Shown here piece by piece: positions 1 to 8,787 of a stretch of DNA of 64,000 nucleotides. Location: the NCBI RefSeq assembly GCF_001427635.1, contig NZ_LMHA01000001.1:832017-896016 (forward strand). Reading direction: 5' to 3'. Position numbers and translations under genes: made by a program. The notes under the pieces were generated by a model. That model saw nothing but the letters and a program-made list of their open reading frames with translations, was not told where the DNA came from and searched no databases. Numbering within the stretch: position 1 is the stretch's first letter; every line of letters starts with the position of its first letter. The stretch comes from Pseudoxanthomonas sp. Root65 (GTDB taxonomy: Bacteria; Pseudomonadota; Gammaproteobacteria; Xanthomonadales; Xanthomonadaceae).

Positions 1-1525
1 AGACGACGATGTCGGCATGGCAGCCGACGCGCAGGCAGCCGCGGTCCTTGAGTTTCCAGTTGGCCGCCGGCAATCCGGTCAGGCGGTGGATGCCCTCTTC
101 CAGCGGCATCAGCCTGCGGTCGCGCACGTAGTGACCGAGGAAGCGCGCCACGTTGCCGTAGGCGCGCGGATGCGTACTGGATTTCAGGAACACGCCCTCC
201 GGCGCCGACGACTCGGCATCCGAGCCCAGGCTGACCCAGGGCTGCTTCAGGCCGAGCTCGATGTTCTCTTCGCTCATCAGGAAGTAGGCGGTGCCGATGC
301 GGTGGTTGTCCTCGATGATCAGATCGATGGCGGTGTCTTCCGGCGAGGTGCCGCGTTCGCGCGCGATGGCCGCCAGCGTCCTGCCACCCAGCGGCTTCAG
401 CGCCTCGCTCTTGAATTCGATCAGCAGCAGCCGCTCGTCCGAGCCGGCGAGCAGGCGCAGGTTCTCCCACGGGGCATTGGGATCGCGCATCTCGGCGATC
501 ACGCGCGCACGCGTGGCGGGATCCTTGAGGCGCTGGATCATCGCGTCATGGCCGCCGGCCTGCACCCACGGCGGCAGGCTGGCGGTCAGGCCGGTGGCCC
601 CGGCGGTGTAGACGTACATGTCGGCGCTGACCTGCAGACCGTCGGCGCGCGCCGCGGCGATCCGGTCGATCGCCTGCTGCATCTTCGGCCAGTTCTTCTC
701 GCCGGCGGCTTTCAGGTGGTAAGCCTCGGCGCGCTGGCCGGTGGCGCGTGCGATCGAGATGGTTTCATCGATGGCCTCGAGGAAGCGATCGGCCTCGCTG
801 CGCATGTGCGACACGTAGCCGCCGCCGGATTCGGCCGCCGCCTGCGCCAGCGCGATCAGTTCCGGCGTCTCGGCGAATGCCGCCGGTGGATAGATCAGCG
901 AACTGCCCACGCCCAGCGCGCCTTCGCGCATCGCCTGCCGCACCACGTCCTGCATGCGCGCAAGTTGTTCCGGTGTGGGGTCGACATCGTCTTCGCCCAA
1001 TTCGTGGATGCGCACGGTGGTCGCACCGATGAAGGAGGCGACGTTCGGCGTGATTCCGCGCTGCTGCAGGTGCTCCAGGTAGCCGCCGAGCGTGGTCCAG
1101 GGAATGTCGTAGCGGATATCGCCCTGCTGCTTCAGCGCATCGGCCTTCATGCGCGGATTCACCGGTCCCATCGACCAGCCTTCGCCGAAGATCTCCAGCG
1201 TCACGCCCTGCTTGGTATCGCTGACGCCGCGGCCGTCGGCGATCAGCGATTCGGTGGCCCAGCTCAGCACGTTGATGAAGCCCGGCGACACGGCCTTGCC
1301 CTTCGCATCGAGCACCTGCGCTGCGTCGGCGGACTGCCCGGTAGGCAGCAACGCCACGATGCGGTCGCCGCGCACGGCCACGTCGACGCGCTGCGGCGCG
1401 CCGCCGCTGCCGTCGTACACCACGCCGTTGCGGATCAGCAGGTCGTAGCGCTCGACAGGTGCCGCCATCGCCGGCCCGCATGCGGACAGTGCGAGGAACA
1501 GCAGGGCGGGCTTGAGTCGCGGCAT
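1..1525 (-). CDS. D-aminoacylase-like amidohydrolase, 3' end cut by window edge
   Basis: Likely hydrolyses N-acyl-D-amino acids or D-residue dipeptides in the periplasm. The start is ATG at 1525, preceded by GGAGAT. The N-terminus MPRLKPALLFLALSAC is a lipoprotein-type signal with an LSAC lipobox. The amidohydrolase barrel then runs to the window edge, with SHMRSE and YHLKAAG (two His ligands of the D-aminoacylase family) and GSDAESSAPEG followed by HPRAYG, the family's catalytic Asp region. The N-terminal metal motif HxH, expected after PGF, reads PGFINVLSWATES, so both histidines are missing. The C-terminus lies outside the window. It is the last visible gene of the operon running from 5936, 18 bp after the transporter, which suits import then hydrolysis of D-peptides. 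Family assignment is secure; substrate is inferred. Confidence 0.82.
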   Translation of the reverse strand, partial: MPRLKPALLFLALSACGPAMAAPVERYDLLIRNGVVYDGSGGAPQRVDVAVRGDRIVALLPTGQSADAAQVLDAKGKAVSPGFINVLSWATESLIADGRGVSDTKQGVTLEIFGEGWSMGPVNPRMKADALKQQGDIRYDIPWTTLGGYLEHLQQRGITPNVASFIGATTVRIHELGEDDVDPTPEQLARMQDVVRQAMREGALGVGSSLIYPPAAFAETPELIALAQAAAESGGGYVSHMRSEADRFLEAIDETISIARATGQRAEAYHLKAAGEKNWPKMQQAIDRIAAARADGLQVSADMYVYTAGATGLTASLPPWVQAGGHDAMIQRLKDPATRARVIAEMRDPNAPWENLRLLAGSDERLLLIEFKSEALKPLGGRTLAAIARERGTSPEDTAIDLIIEDNHRIGTAYFLMSEENIELGLKQPWVSLGSDAESSAPEGVFLKSSTHPRAYGNVARFLGHYVRDRRLMPLEEGIHRLTGLPAANWKLKDRGCLRVGCHADIVV

Positions 1526-1543
1526 GGGCGGATCTCCGTCGGG

Positions 1544-2824
1544 TCAGTGCAGTGAGCGGATCGGGCGGTCCAGCCGCCACAGCAGGAACGCGGCGACCAC
1601 GGCCAGGCCCGCGAGCAGCAGGAAGAAACCGGCATGGCCGGTCTTCGACCACAGCGTGCCGACCAGGCCAGCCAGCAGGCTGCCGCTGAACACTGCCAGG
1701 AACCAGGACGCGACCGTCGTCGCGCCCAGCCGCGGCGGCGCCAGTTTCGCGAACAGCCCCAGGCCGGTCGGCAGGATGTACAGCTCGCCCAGCGTGAGCA
1801 CGACGAAGAACGCCACCAGCCATCCCCAGCCGATGCGTGCCTCGCCCGCCGATGCGGTCAGCGCCGCCAGCAGCACATAGGCGGCCGCCACGATCAGGGC
1901 GCCGATCGCCATCTTCAGCGCCGGCGATGTGTCGTGCCCGGCGTCGGCGCGCCGCCGCCAGTGCAGCAGCAGCAACGGCGTCATGCTGATCACCAGCAGC
2001 GGATTGAGCGACTGGAACCAAGTCATCGGAATGGTGAAACCGGCGACCACCCGATCCACGCCGGTGTCGATCAGCAACGGCAGCGTATTGCCGACCTGCT
2101 CGTAGGCGCCGCGGAAGATCGTCGCCGCAATGCCGACACCGAGCAGCAGCCACCACACCCGGTGCGCGTGCCCGCCACCCGCCCGCACCTGCGCGTCCGC
2201 GACGGGTGCAAGCAACACGCGCGAGGGTTCCGGCGGCAGATAGTGCCGGCCGAACACGTAGATCATCAGCCCCAGGAACATGCCGATGCCCGCCGCACCG
2301 AAGCCGTAGTGCCAGCCATACAGTTCGCCCAGCGTGCCGCACACCAGCGGCGCGAGGAAGCCGCCGATGTTCAGGCCCACGTAGTAGACGTTGTAGGCAC
2401 GGCCGCGACGCGGATCGTCGGCGGCGTAGAGGTCGTTGATCTGGCTGGGCAGGCTGGGCAGGAACAGGCCGTTGCCCAGCGCGATGGTGGCCAGCGCCAG
2501 GTAGAACATCGGCTCGAACGCCATCACGAAGTGGCCGAACGCCATGATCGTGCCGCCGAGGATCACCGCATTGCGCTTGCCCAGCCAGCGGTCCGCGATC
2601 ACGCCACCGATGATGGGCGTGAAGTACGCCAGCGCGGTGTAGGTGCCATAGATGAAGGACGCCTTCTCCTGCGCGAACAGCAGTTGCTTGGTCATGTAGT
2701 AGACCAGCAGCGTGCGCATGCCGTAGTAGGAGAACAGCTCCCACATGTTGGTGAGGAACAGGATGGTCAGCCCGCGTGGCTGGCCGAACCAGGTCTTGTC
2801 CGACATGCCGGCGGTAGCGCTCAT
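1544..2824 (-). CDS. POT/PTR-type peptide MFS transporter with altered proton-coupling motif
   Basis: A 426-residue inner-membrane protein with about 12 hydrophobic segments that matches the proton-dependent oligopeptide transporter family, which imports di- and tripeptides. The family hallmark ExxERFxYYG in helix 1 is recognisable but changed: the sequence reads TNMWELFSYYGMR, so the first Glu is Asn and the Arg is Leu, while the second Glu and the YYG remain. The start ATG at 2824 overlaps the stop of the upstream epimerase gene in an ATGA arrangement, which suggests translational coupling; an internal Met at 2806 is an alternative start. Its place between a dipeptide epimerase and a D-aminoacylase-like enzyme suggests uptake of murein-derived or D-residue peptides. 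Whether it is still proton driven cannot be told from sequence. Confidence 0.85.
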   Translation of the reverse strand: MSATAGMSDKTWFGQPRGLTILFLTNMWELFSYYGMRTLLVYYMTKQLLFAQEKASFIYGTYTALAYFTPIIGGVIADRWLGKRNAVILGGTIMAFGHFVMAFEPMFYLALATIALGNGLFLPSLPSQINDLYAADDPRRGRAYNVYYVGLNIGGFLAPLVCGTLGELYGWHYGFGAAGIGMFLGLMIYVFGRHYLPPEPSRVLLAPVADAQVRAGGGHAHRVWWLLLGVGIAATIFRGAYEQVGNTLPLLIDTGVDRVVAGFTIPMTWFQSLNPLLVISMTPLLLLHWRRRADAGHDTSPALKMAIGALIVAAAYVLLAALTASAGEARIGWGWLVAFFVVLTLGELYILPTGLGLFAKLAPPRLGATTVASWFLAVFSGSLLAGLVGTLWSKTGHAGFFLLLAGLAVVAAFLLWRLDRPIRSLH

Positions 2825-3834
2825 GCGGCGACCCGCGGCCCCCAGACCTCGTCACCACAGCGGATATGGCCGTCCCCGTACTGCACCGAGGGCGTCCGGT
2901 CCTGTTTCAGGAAGATCGGACCATCGAGATCGACCACGTCGCAGAACTGCCCCAGCACGAACGCCGGCGCCGCCGCCAGACTGGTGCCGCACATGTTGCC
3001 CACCATCACCTGCTTGCCGAGTTCGCGCGCGCGGCGCGCCATCATCAGCCCTTCAGTCAGGCCGCCGCACTTGTCCAGCTTGATGTTGATGACATCGAAG
3101 CGGTGATGGCGCGCTTCCAGTTCGGCCAGGTCGAGGACGCTTTCGTCGGCGGCGAACGGCAGCACGCGCTCGATGCCGTCCAGTTCGTCCTCGCGACCGC
3201 GCACGCAGGGTTGTTCCAGCAGCGACACGCGCGCCTGCACCAGCGCGGGCAGCAGGTCCGGCAATGTCGCGCCGCCATAGCCCTGGTTGGCGTCGACGCC
3301 GATCCAGGCCTCCGCACAGCGCGCCCGCACCGCCTGCACGCGCGCAGCGTCCAGCGCCGCATCGCCGGTGAGTTTCAGCTTCAAGGCGCGCGCCTGCATC
3401 GGGCCCTGCACGTAGGCGGCGGCGCGATCGGCCATCACGCCGGGATCGTCGGCACCGACGGTGAACGTGGTCAGCAGCGGCCGCACACCGTCGAGCCCGG
3501 CCAGCTGCCACACCGGCGTGCCGGTCCGCTGCGCCTCCAGTTCCCACAGCGCGGCATCGAGCGCATTGCGGGCGCCGCCGGGCGGCAACAGGTCGCGCAG
3601 CGATGCGCGATCGAGGCCGGCTTCGATACGCGGACGCAATGCTTCCAGCGTGACGATCATCGTGTCCGGATGATCGTCGTGGTAGTAGACGCCGGCCGCT
3701 TCCCCGCGACCGGTGAGATCGCCGTCGCGCAGCGTGACCACCGTGGCCGGCATGGCCTCGAACACGTGCCCGGCGATGCGGAACGGCGCCGACATCGGCA
3801 GGGGTTCGTTGTGCAGTTCCAGTCGAAGGGACAC
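2821..3834 (-). CDS. Dipeptide epimerase (enolase superfamily, L-Ala-D/L-Glu epimerase-like)
   Basis: A 337-residue enzyme of the muconate-lactonizing subgroup of the enolase superfamily, expected to epimerise the alpha carbon of a dipeptide such as L-Ala-D-Glu from murein. Catalytic features in order are the KxK motif in RALKLKL, metal ligands in GVDANQGY, LEQPC and AADES, the second catalytic Lys in NIKLDKCGG, and DLDGP, the DxD motif by which dipeptide epimerases bind the substrate ammonium group. GTG at 3834 is chosen because GAGG lies 5 nt upstream and the first residues (SLRLELHNEPL) form the family's N-terminal strand; ATG at 3795 would remove that strand. It lies 65 bp after the serine hydrolase gene and overlaps the transporter start by 4 nt. 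Confidence 0.88.
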   Translation of the reverse strand: MSLRLELHNEPLPMSAPFRIAGHVFEAMPATVVTLRDGDLTGRGEAAGVYYHDDHPDTMIVTLEALRPRIEAGLDRASLRDLLPPGGARNALDAALWELEAQRTGTPVWQLAGLDGVRPLLTTFTVGADDPGVMADRAAAYVQGPMQARALKLKLTGDAALDAARVQAVRARCAEAWIGVDANQGYGGATLPDLLPALVQARVSLLEQPCVRGREDELDGIERVLPFAADESVLDLAELEARHHRFDVINIKLDKCGGLTEGLMMARRARELGKQVMVGNMCGTSLAAAPAFVLGQFCDVVDLDGPIFLKQDRTPSVQYGDGHIRCGDEVWGPRVAA

Positions 3835-3899
3835 GCCAGCCTCGTGCAGGCAGAAGGACACGGGAGCGGCCGGCGACGGATGCCGCCGGCCGCCGGGGA

Positions 3900-5936
3900 T
3901 CAGTAGTTCGCGCCGAAGCCGATGACGTGGTGGGCGATGCCGATCCACAGCAGGAACAGGCAGGCCAGCGCCAGCAGCAGGGCCCACAGCTTGGCCAGCC
4001 ACGTGCGGCGCCCGCGCAGCACATGCCACGCGTTCCAGACCGCGATGGCGGCGCCCAGCGGCAACGCCACGGTGGCGAACAGGCGCATCGCGATGATCAG
4101 GCCGTCGGTGTCCGGGCTGGTCATCTCCAGCTTGCTCAGCATGCCGACCACCAGCCCCAGCGCTGCCGACGTCGCCAGCAGCGACAGCAACGCGCCGATC
4201 CGCACCAGCCGGTGCGCGCGCGCATCGATCCCGCTCAGCGCGTAACGCACGCCGTAGTAGCGGCGCACCAGCGCCGACACCGGCCATGCGATGACGGTCA
4301 GCAGCAGGACAGCCAGGCTGGCGATGAGCAACGGCATCGACAGCGCGCGCCAGGCCGACAGCCGCTCGAACACCATGATCGGCGCGTACGGCTCCATGCT
4401 GAAACGGGTGACCTTGCCGTCGACGACATCGGCGGCCAGGCGGTCGGTGCTGGTGGTGTCCTGCCACAGGTAAGGCGCGATCTCGCGCCACTTCTTCGGC
4501 ACGCCGGCCGGTCCCATCGCGGCGGTCACGCTGACGGTGCCGTCCTCGTTGGCGACGACCTTGATCGGCCCCAGCAGGTTGGCCAGCGAGACGAAATTGC
4601 TGTCGGGACGGCGGCTGCTGGTGTACGTGCCGGCGAGCTGTCCCGCGTGCAGCGCGGCATCCTCCTTCGACACGCCCGCCGCCTTCGCCGGCGTACCGGG
4701 CAGGTAACGGTCGGCGAAGCCACGCGACAGCGCATAGCGGATGTGCCCGGTGGCGCCATCGCGGCCCGAGCTGTTCATCGACACAAACACACCGATGCCG
4801 TCATCGAGGAACAGCTGCAGGTCGCTGTGGAACCACTGGGTGTCGCCGCCGTGCGAAATGGCGCGATGCCCGTTCACCGAGGTCTCGTAGAAGCCGAGCA
4901 TCATGCGGTTCAGCGGGCCGACCGAGGCCTGCCCGGTGCCGTGCATCTTCTGCGCGGTGGGGGCATCCAGGATGCGCGCGTCGCCGAAGGCACCGTCCTG
5001 CAGGTGGGCGATCATGAACTTCGCCATGTCGGTGCCGGTGGCGGCCAGGCTGCCGGCCGGCGCCAGGCTGATGAACTCGTACTCCTTGGCTTCGCCGTCC
5101 GACGCCTTCGCATAGCCCTTCGACATGCCGGCGAGCAGCGCCGGCGGCAGCGGCTGGCGGAAGCTGGAGCGGGTCATGCCCAGCGGCTTGAAGATGTGCG
5201 CGTCGAGGTAGTCGTCGAAGGACTGGCCCGAGACGCGTTCGACGATGTAACCGGCCAGCGCGGTGGCGTAGTTCGAGTACGCGGGCGTCGCGCCGGGTAC
5301 ATGGATGCGTTCCGGCGTCCAGTGCTTCAGCGCATCGCCGAGCGGCGTGATCTCGTCCTGCTGCGCGGTGATCAGCCCGCGGATCTGCTCCTCCATGCCG
5401 GTGGTATGCGTCATCACCTGGCGCAGCGTCACCGGCTTGCCATCGCGTTCGGGCAGCTTGAAGTCGAGGTACTGGTTGACGTCGGCGTCCAGGTCCAGCT
5501 TGCCCTGCCCGACCAGCTGCATCACCGCCGTCCAGGTGAACAGCTTGGACACCGAGCCGGGACGGAACAGGGTGGCGTCGGGATCGACAGGCGTGCGCGT
5601 GGCCAGGTCGGCATAGCCATAGCCCTTCTGCACCAGCACCTGGCCGTCCTTCACCACCACCACGACCGCGCCGGCGATATCGCCGTTGGCCAGCGCATAC
5701 GGCATGAAGCCGTCGAGCCAGGCGCCGACGTCGTCGCGGGTGAGTGCCGGCGTGCCGGCGGGCGCGGCAGGCGCGTCGCTCGCGGCAGGCACTGCGGCGG
5801 CGGGCGACGGCGACGTTGCGGGAACCGGCGCGGGCGGCACGGCAGCCGGCGACACGGCGGCGTCCTGCGCCAGCAGCGGCACGGCCACCAGCGCGGTCAA
5901 CACGGCGCCGCACAGGATCTGGTGAATCGAACGCAT
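3900..5936 (-). CDS. Exported beta-lactamase-fold serine hydrolase with C-terminal membrane segments
   Basis: A 678-residue class-C beta-lactamase/esterase-family protein. It has a signal peptide (cleavage near LLAQDA), a Pro/Ala-rich linker to about residue 60, then the catalytic domain with SxxK in GSVSKLF and YxN in YSNYATALAG. After a beta-rich middle part the last 150 residues contain about four hydrophobic helices, anchoring the enzyme in the inner membrane with its catalytic domain in the periplasm. ATG at 5936 is preceded by GGGAG. It is the first gene of the operon downstream of the promoter near 6040. Relatives include D-aminopeptidases and penicillin-binding-protein-like esterases, so cleavage of D-amino-acid peptides is plausible here; this is inferred from neighbours. 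Confidence 0.85.
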   Translation of the reverse strand: MRSIHQILCGAVLTALVAVPLLAQDAAVSPAAVPPAPVPATSPSPAAAVPAASDAPAAPAGTPALTRDDVGAWLDGFMPYALANGDIAGAVVVVVKDGQVLVQKGYGYADLATRTPVDPDATLFRPGSVSKLFTWTAVMQLVGQGKLDLDADVNQYLDFKLPERDGKPVTLRQVMTHTTGMEEQIRGLITAQQDEITPLGDALKHWTPERIHVPGATPAYSNYATALAGYIVERVSGQSFDDYLDAHIFKPLGMTRSSFRQPLPPALLAGMSKGYAKASDGEAKEYEFISLAPAGSLAATGTDMAKFMIAHLQDGAFGDARILDAPTAQKMHGTGQASVGPLNRMMLGFYETSVNGHRAISHGGDTQWFHSDLQLFLDDGIGVFVSMNSSGRDGATGHIRYALSRGFADRYLPGTPAKAAGVSKEDAALHAGQLAGTYTSSRRPDSNFVSLANLLGPIKVVANEDGTVSVTAAMGPAGVPKKWREIAPYLWQDTTSTDRLAADVVDGKVTRFSMEPYAPIMVFERLSAWRALSMPLLIASLAVLLLTVIAWPVSALVRRYYGVRYALSGIDARAHRLVRIGALLSLLATSAALGLVVGMLSKLEMTSPDTDGLIIAMRLFATVALPLGAAIAVWNAWHVLRGRRTWLAKLWALLLALACLFLLWIGIAHHVIGFGANY

Positions 5937-6007
5937 CGAGTGATCTCCCGACTGAGGCGATGGAACGGATGGCCGGCGACGCCTGCGGCATGGCTGGCGG
6001 ATATATC

Positions 6008-6046
6008 CTGATTCGGCGATAATGATCCCAATCAGAGAATTGTCAA
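6008..6046 (-). promoter_or_regulatory. Promoter of the peptide operon with embedded inverted repeat
   Basis: On the minus strand TTGACA (6041-6046) is followed, after 16 nt, by CATTAT (6019-6024), a good sigma-70-type match reading toward the serine hydrolase gene. A perfect inverted repeat, CTGATT (6008-6013) and AATCAG (6030-6035), places one arm between the -35 and -10 elements and the other just beyond the -10. This is the expected layout for a repressor operator. The divergent XRE-cupin gene is the obvious candidate regulator. Binding is inferred. Confidence 0.55.
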
Positions 6047-6177
6047 CCCGTGCCGAAAGTCGGGGGCGGGCGGTCGTTGAGCCCGCTGCTCTTTCCACTG
6101 ACCATGGCGGAAGGCGATCATGCCGCCATGCTGGATACGCCAGCAGAAGTGCATGGGTCCCAGGAGATCCCGCAAGG

Positions 6178-6897
6178 ATGACGTCACAACACCCCACCAT
6201 CGGCGGACTGCTGCGCTCGCTGCGCGCACGCAAGGGATGGACGCTCAAGCAGATGAGCGAGCATGCCGGCATCCCGCTTTCGACCCTGTCCAAGGTCGAA
6301 CACGACCGCCTGACGCTGACCTACGACAAGCTGCTGCAGCTGGCGCAGCGGCTGCAGCTGCGCATGTCCGAGCTGTTCGCCGAAGACGTGGAGACCGTGG
6401 AGCCGCCGGTGACCGCGCGCCGCAGCATCGGCCGCATCGAGGACGCGATCCGCGTCACCACGCCCAACTACGATTACTACTACCTGTGCCCCGAGTTGCG
6501 GCGCAAGCGCATGATCCCGGTACTGACCCGCGTGCGCGCCAAGACCATCGAGGAGTTCGGCGCGCTGGTCCACCACTCCGGCGAGGAATACATCCACGTC
6601 CTGGAGGGCAGGATGGAAGTGCACACGGAGTTCTACGACCCGATCGTGCTGGAGACCGGCCAGTCGGTCTACATCGACTCCAACATGGGCCATGCCTACA
6701 TCGCCGCCGAAGGCTGCGACGAGGTGCTGCTGCTCGGCGTGTGCTCGAGCTCGGACGAGCAGCTGATGGAGTCGCTGATGACGCTGCACGGCGAAGAAAG
6801 CCTCGCCCAGCAGGGCAAGGCGCAGCGGCTCCGTCCACCGGCCGCGACGCCCGCGAAAACTCCGCGGAAGAAAGCGGCGCCTAAGCCGAAGGCCTGA
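6178..6897 (+). CDS. XRE-family transcriptional regulator with cupin sensor domain
   Basis: A 239-residue regulator. Residues about 6-65 form an HTH_3/XRE DNA-binding domain (GLLRSLRARKGWTLKQMSE, then STLSKVEHDRL), and residues about 115-190 form a small-molecule-binding cupin (HHSGEEYIHVLEG, YIDSNMGHAYI). The C-terminal tail is rich in Lys, Ala and Pro, ending KAAPKPKA. ATG at 6178 is preceded by AGGAGA about 11 nt upstream. Regulators of this architecture often control amino-acid or polyamine metabolism and respond to a metabolite in the cupin. It is transcribed divergently from the D-peptide operon, with the inverted repeat at 6008-6035 between them, so local control is likely. The ligand is unknown. 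Confidence 0.88.
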   Translation: MTSQHPTIGGLLRSLRARKGWTLKQMSEHAGIPLSTLSKVEHDRLTLTYDKLLQLAQRLQLRMSELFAEDVETVEPPVTARRSIGRIEDAIRVTTPNYDYYYLCPELRRKRMIPVLTRVRAKTIEEFGALVHHSGEEYIHVLEGRMEVHTEFYDPIVLETGQSVYIDSNMGHAYIAAEGCDEVLLLGVCSSSDEQLMESLMTLHGEESLAQQGKAQRLRPPAATPAKTPRKKAAPKPKA

Positions 6898-6958
6898 CGT
6901 TCGATGGCATTGCATGGTGCCTGCGTGCCGATGGCGCCGCGCTTGCCACCTCATCCAC

Positions 6959-7849
6959 TCAGGACATCAGCGTTTCCTGCGCCCATTCGATGAACGCCCG
7001 CAGCCGCGGCGAGGGCAAGCGCGTCTTCGGGTAGACGATGGACACTGGGCTGGGTAGCGGCGGATACGAATCGAGCAACGGAACCAGCCGGCCGTCGCTG
7101 AAGTAGCTGTCGAGCCGGTAACGCGGCGCCTGGAGGATGCCGAACCCGGCGAAGGCAGCGCCGACGTAGGAATCGGCACCGCTCACGCGCACGCGGGTCG
7201 GCAGCGTGACCAGTTCCACTTTCCCGTCGCGCTGGAATTCCAGTGGCAGCAGGCCTCCCAGCGACGACGACTTGAAGCCGACCATGACATGGCCACTGGC
7301 CTGCAACGATTCGATGGTGTCCGGCGTGCCATGGCGTGCACAGTAGGCCGGCGATGCGGCGGTGGCCTCCGGCAGCGCGGTCAGGCGGCGGGCGATGAGG
7401 TCGCTGTCGCGCAGCTCTCCCACGCGCACGGCGCAGTCCACGCCCTCGCGCACCAGGTCGACATAGCGGTCGCCTTCGCCGATATCGAGCTCGATCTCGG
7501 GATAGCGTTCGAGAAAGGCCGGCAAGCGGGGGAACAGCAGGTGGCGCGCGAGCGTGCCGTGCACCTCGATGCGCAGCGGACCACGCGGACGCACATCGCG
7601 GAAAGCGCTCTCGGCATCCTCGACATCGGCGATCAGGCGCAGGCAGCGCCCGTAGAAGGCCTCGCCTTCCAGCGTGGGCGTGACCGTGCGGGTCGTGCGC
7701 TGCAACAGGCGCACGCCAAGCCGGGCCTCCAGCGCCTTGATCGCGTCGGTGACGGTGGCCCGCGGCAGTCCCAGGTCGTCCGCGGCACGGGTGAAGCTGC
7801 GCCGCTCCACGATCCGCGCGAACACCCTCATGGCATCGAAGCGATCCAT
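6959..7849 (-). CDS. LysR-family transcriptional regulator
   Basis: A 296-residue LTTR with an N-terminal winged helix (MDRFDAMRVFARIVERRSF, then ATVTDAIKALEARLG) and a C-terminal periplasmic-binding-fold effector domain of the size usual for the family. It is transcribed divergently from the SDR gene at 7954 across about 100 bp that hold nested inverted repeats, so control of that SDR operon and autoregulation are the natural inference. No clear Shine-Dalgarno sequence is visible before ATG 7849, but the N-terminus aligns with the family start. It converges with the XRE-cupin gene, leaving 61 bp between the stops. Confidence 0.9.
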   Translation of the reverse strand: MDRFDAMRVFARIVERRSFTRAADDLGLPRATVTDAIKALEARLGVRLLQRTTRTVTPTLEGEAFYGRCLRLIADVEDAESAFRDVRPRGPLRIEVHGTLARHLLFPRLPAFLERYPEIELDIGEGDRYVDLVREGVDCAVRVGELRDSDLIARRLTALPEATAASPAYCARHGTPDTIESLQASGHVMVGFKSSSLGGLLPLEFQRDGKVELVTLPTRVRVSGADSYVGAAFAGFGILQAPRYRLDSYFSDGRLVPLLDSYPPLPSPVSIVYPKTRLPSPRLRAFIEWAQETLMS

Positions 7850-7852
7850 TAG

Positions 7853-7896
7853 CCGGATATCCGAATTGTGATATCGGATTATGCAGGATTATCCGG
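7853..7896. promoter_or_regulatory. Nested inverted repeats, candidate LysR operator
   Basis: The divergent intergenic space contains a perfect 10-bp palindrome CGGATATCCG (7854-7863), an inverted repeat ATCCGA (7859-7864) with TCGGAT (7874-7879), and the wider pair CCGGAT (7853-7858) with ATCCGG (7891-7896). Three overlapping dyads in 44 bp between a LysR gene and its divergent neighbour are typical of recognition and activation sites of such regulators. No binding evidence exists beyond symmetry and position. Confidence 0.5.
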
Positions 7897-7953
7897 CCAA
7901 TGAATGCCAATAAGGTGGCCACACGCCCATTCCGGCGTGCAATGGAGCCTCCC

Positions 7954-8694
7954 ATGAACCTGTCATCCAGGCCGGTCGCCATCGTCACCGGCGGTGCCCG
8001 CGGCATCGGCGCGGCGATGTCCACGCGTCTGGCCGCCGACGGTCATGCCGTGATCATCAACTATGCGGCGCGTCGTGAAGACGCGGATCGGCTGGCCGAG
8101 CGCATCCGTGCGACCGGCGGCGACGCGATCGCCGTGCAGGCCGATGTCAGCGATCCCGCCGCCATGCGCACGCTGTTCGATGCCGCCGAGGCGCGCCACG
8201 GCGCCATCGATGTGCTGGTGAACAATGCCGGCGTCCTCGATCTCGATCCCATCGCCGACTACAGCGACGACCGCTTCGATCGCATCGTCGCCATCAACCT
8301 GAAGGGCAGCTTCAACGGCATGCGCGAGGCGGCCCGACGCCTGCGCGACGGCGGCCGCATCATCAATGTCTCGTCCAGCGTGCTGCCGCTGCGGCTGGAG
8401 ACGTACGCGCCCTACGCCGCGACCAAGGCCGCGGTGGAAGCGATGACCACGGTGCTCTCGCGCGAACTGCGCGGGCGCTCGATCACGGTCAACGCGATCG
8501 CGCCCGGCCCGACGGCCACCGACCTGTTCCTCGACGGCAAATCGCCCGAGCTGATCGAACGGATGGCGAAGATGAATCCACTCGAACGTCTCGGCACCCC
8601 GGACGACATCGCGGCGGTCGTGTCCTTCCTCGCCGGCCCGGAAGGCGGCTGGATCAACGGACAGGTCGTCCGCGCGAACGGCGGCATGGCCTGA
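7954..8694 (+). CDS. SDR-family oxidoreductase
   Basis: A 246-residue classical short-chain dehydrogenase/reductase. It shows the cofactor loop TGGARGIG, NNAGVL, the catalytic Ser in INVSSSV and YxxxK in YAPYAATKAA, and ends with the usual GQVVRANGGMA. It probably reduces a carbonyl or oxidises an alcohol with NAD(P)(H) in the cytoplasm; the substrate is not evident. ATG 7954 is chosen because GGAG lies 6 nt upstream; ATG 7942 would overlap that site. It is divergent from the LysR gene and followed 93 bp later by the DUF1097 gene on the same strand, suggesting an operon. Confidence 0.9.
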   Translation: MNLSSRPVAIVTGGARGIGAAMSTRLAADGHAVIINYAARREDADRLAERIRATGGDAIAVQADVSDPAAMRTLFDAAEARHGAIDVLVNNAGVLDLDPIADYSDDRFDRIVAINLKGSFNGMREAARRLRDGGRIINVSSSVLPLRLETYAPYAATKAAVEAMTTVLSRELRGRSITVNAIAPGPTATDLFLDGKSPELIERMAKMNPLERLGTPDDIAAVVSFLAGPEGGWINGQVVRANGGMA

Positions 8695-8787
8695 GCACCC
8701 GCCTCCCGTACCGATGGATGCGCACATCGCCGAGGTAACGCCCCCCTCTTCTTCCAGATCCGACTCCCACCCCGCCTGGAGTACCCC

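Noticed and set aside
3927..6011. Long plus-strand frame opposite the serine hydrolase
   Set aside because: Arg/Gln/His-rich antisense translation, while the minus strand carries intact SxxK and YxN motifs.
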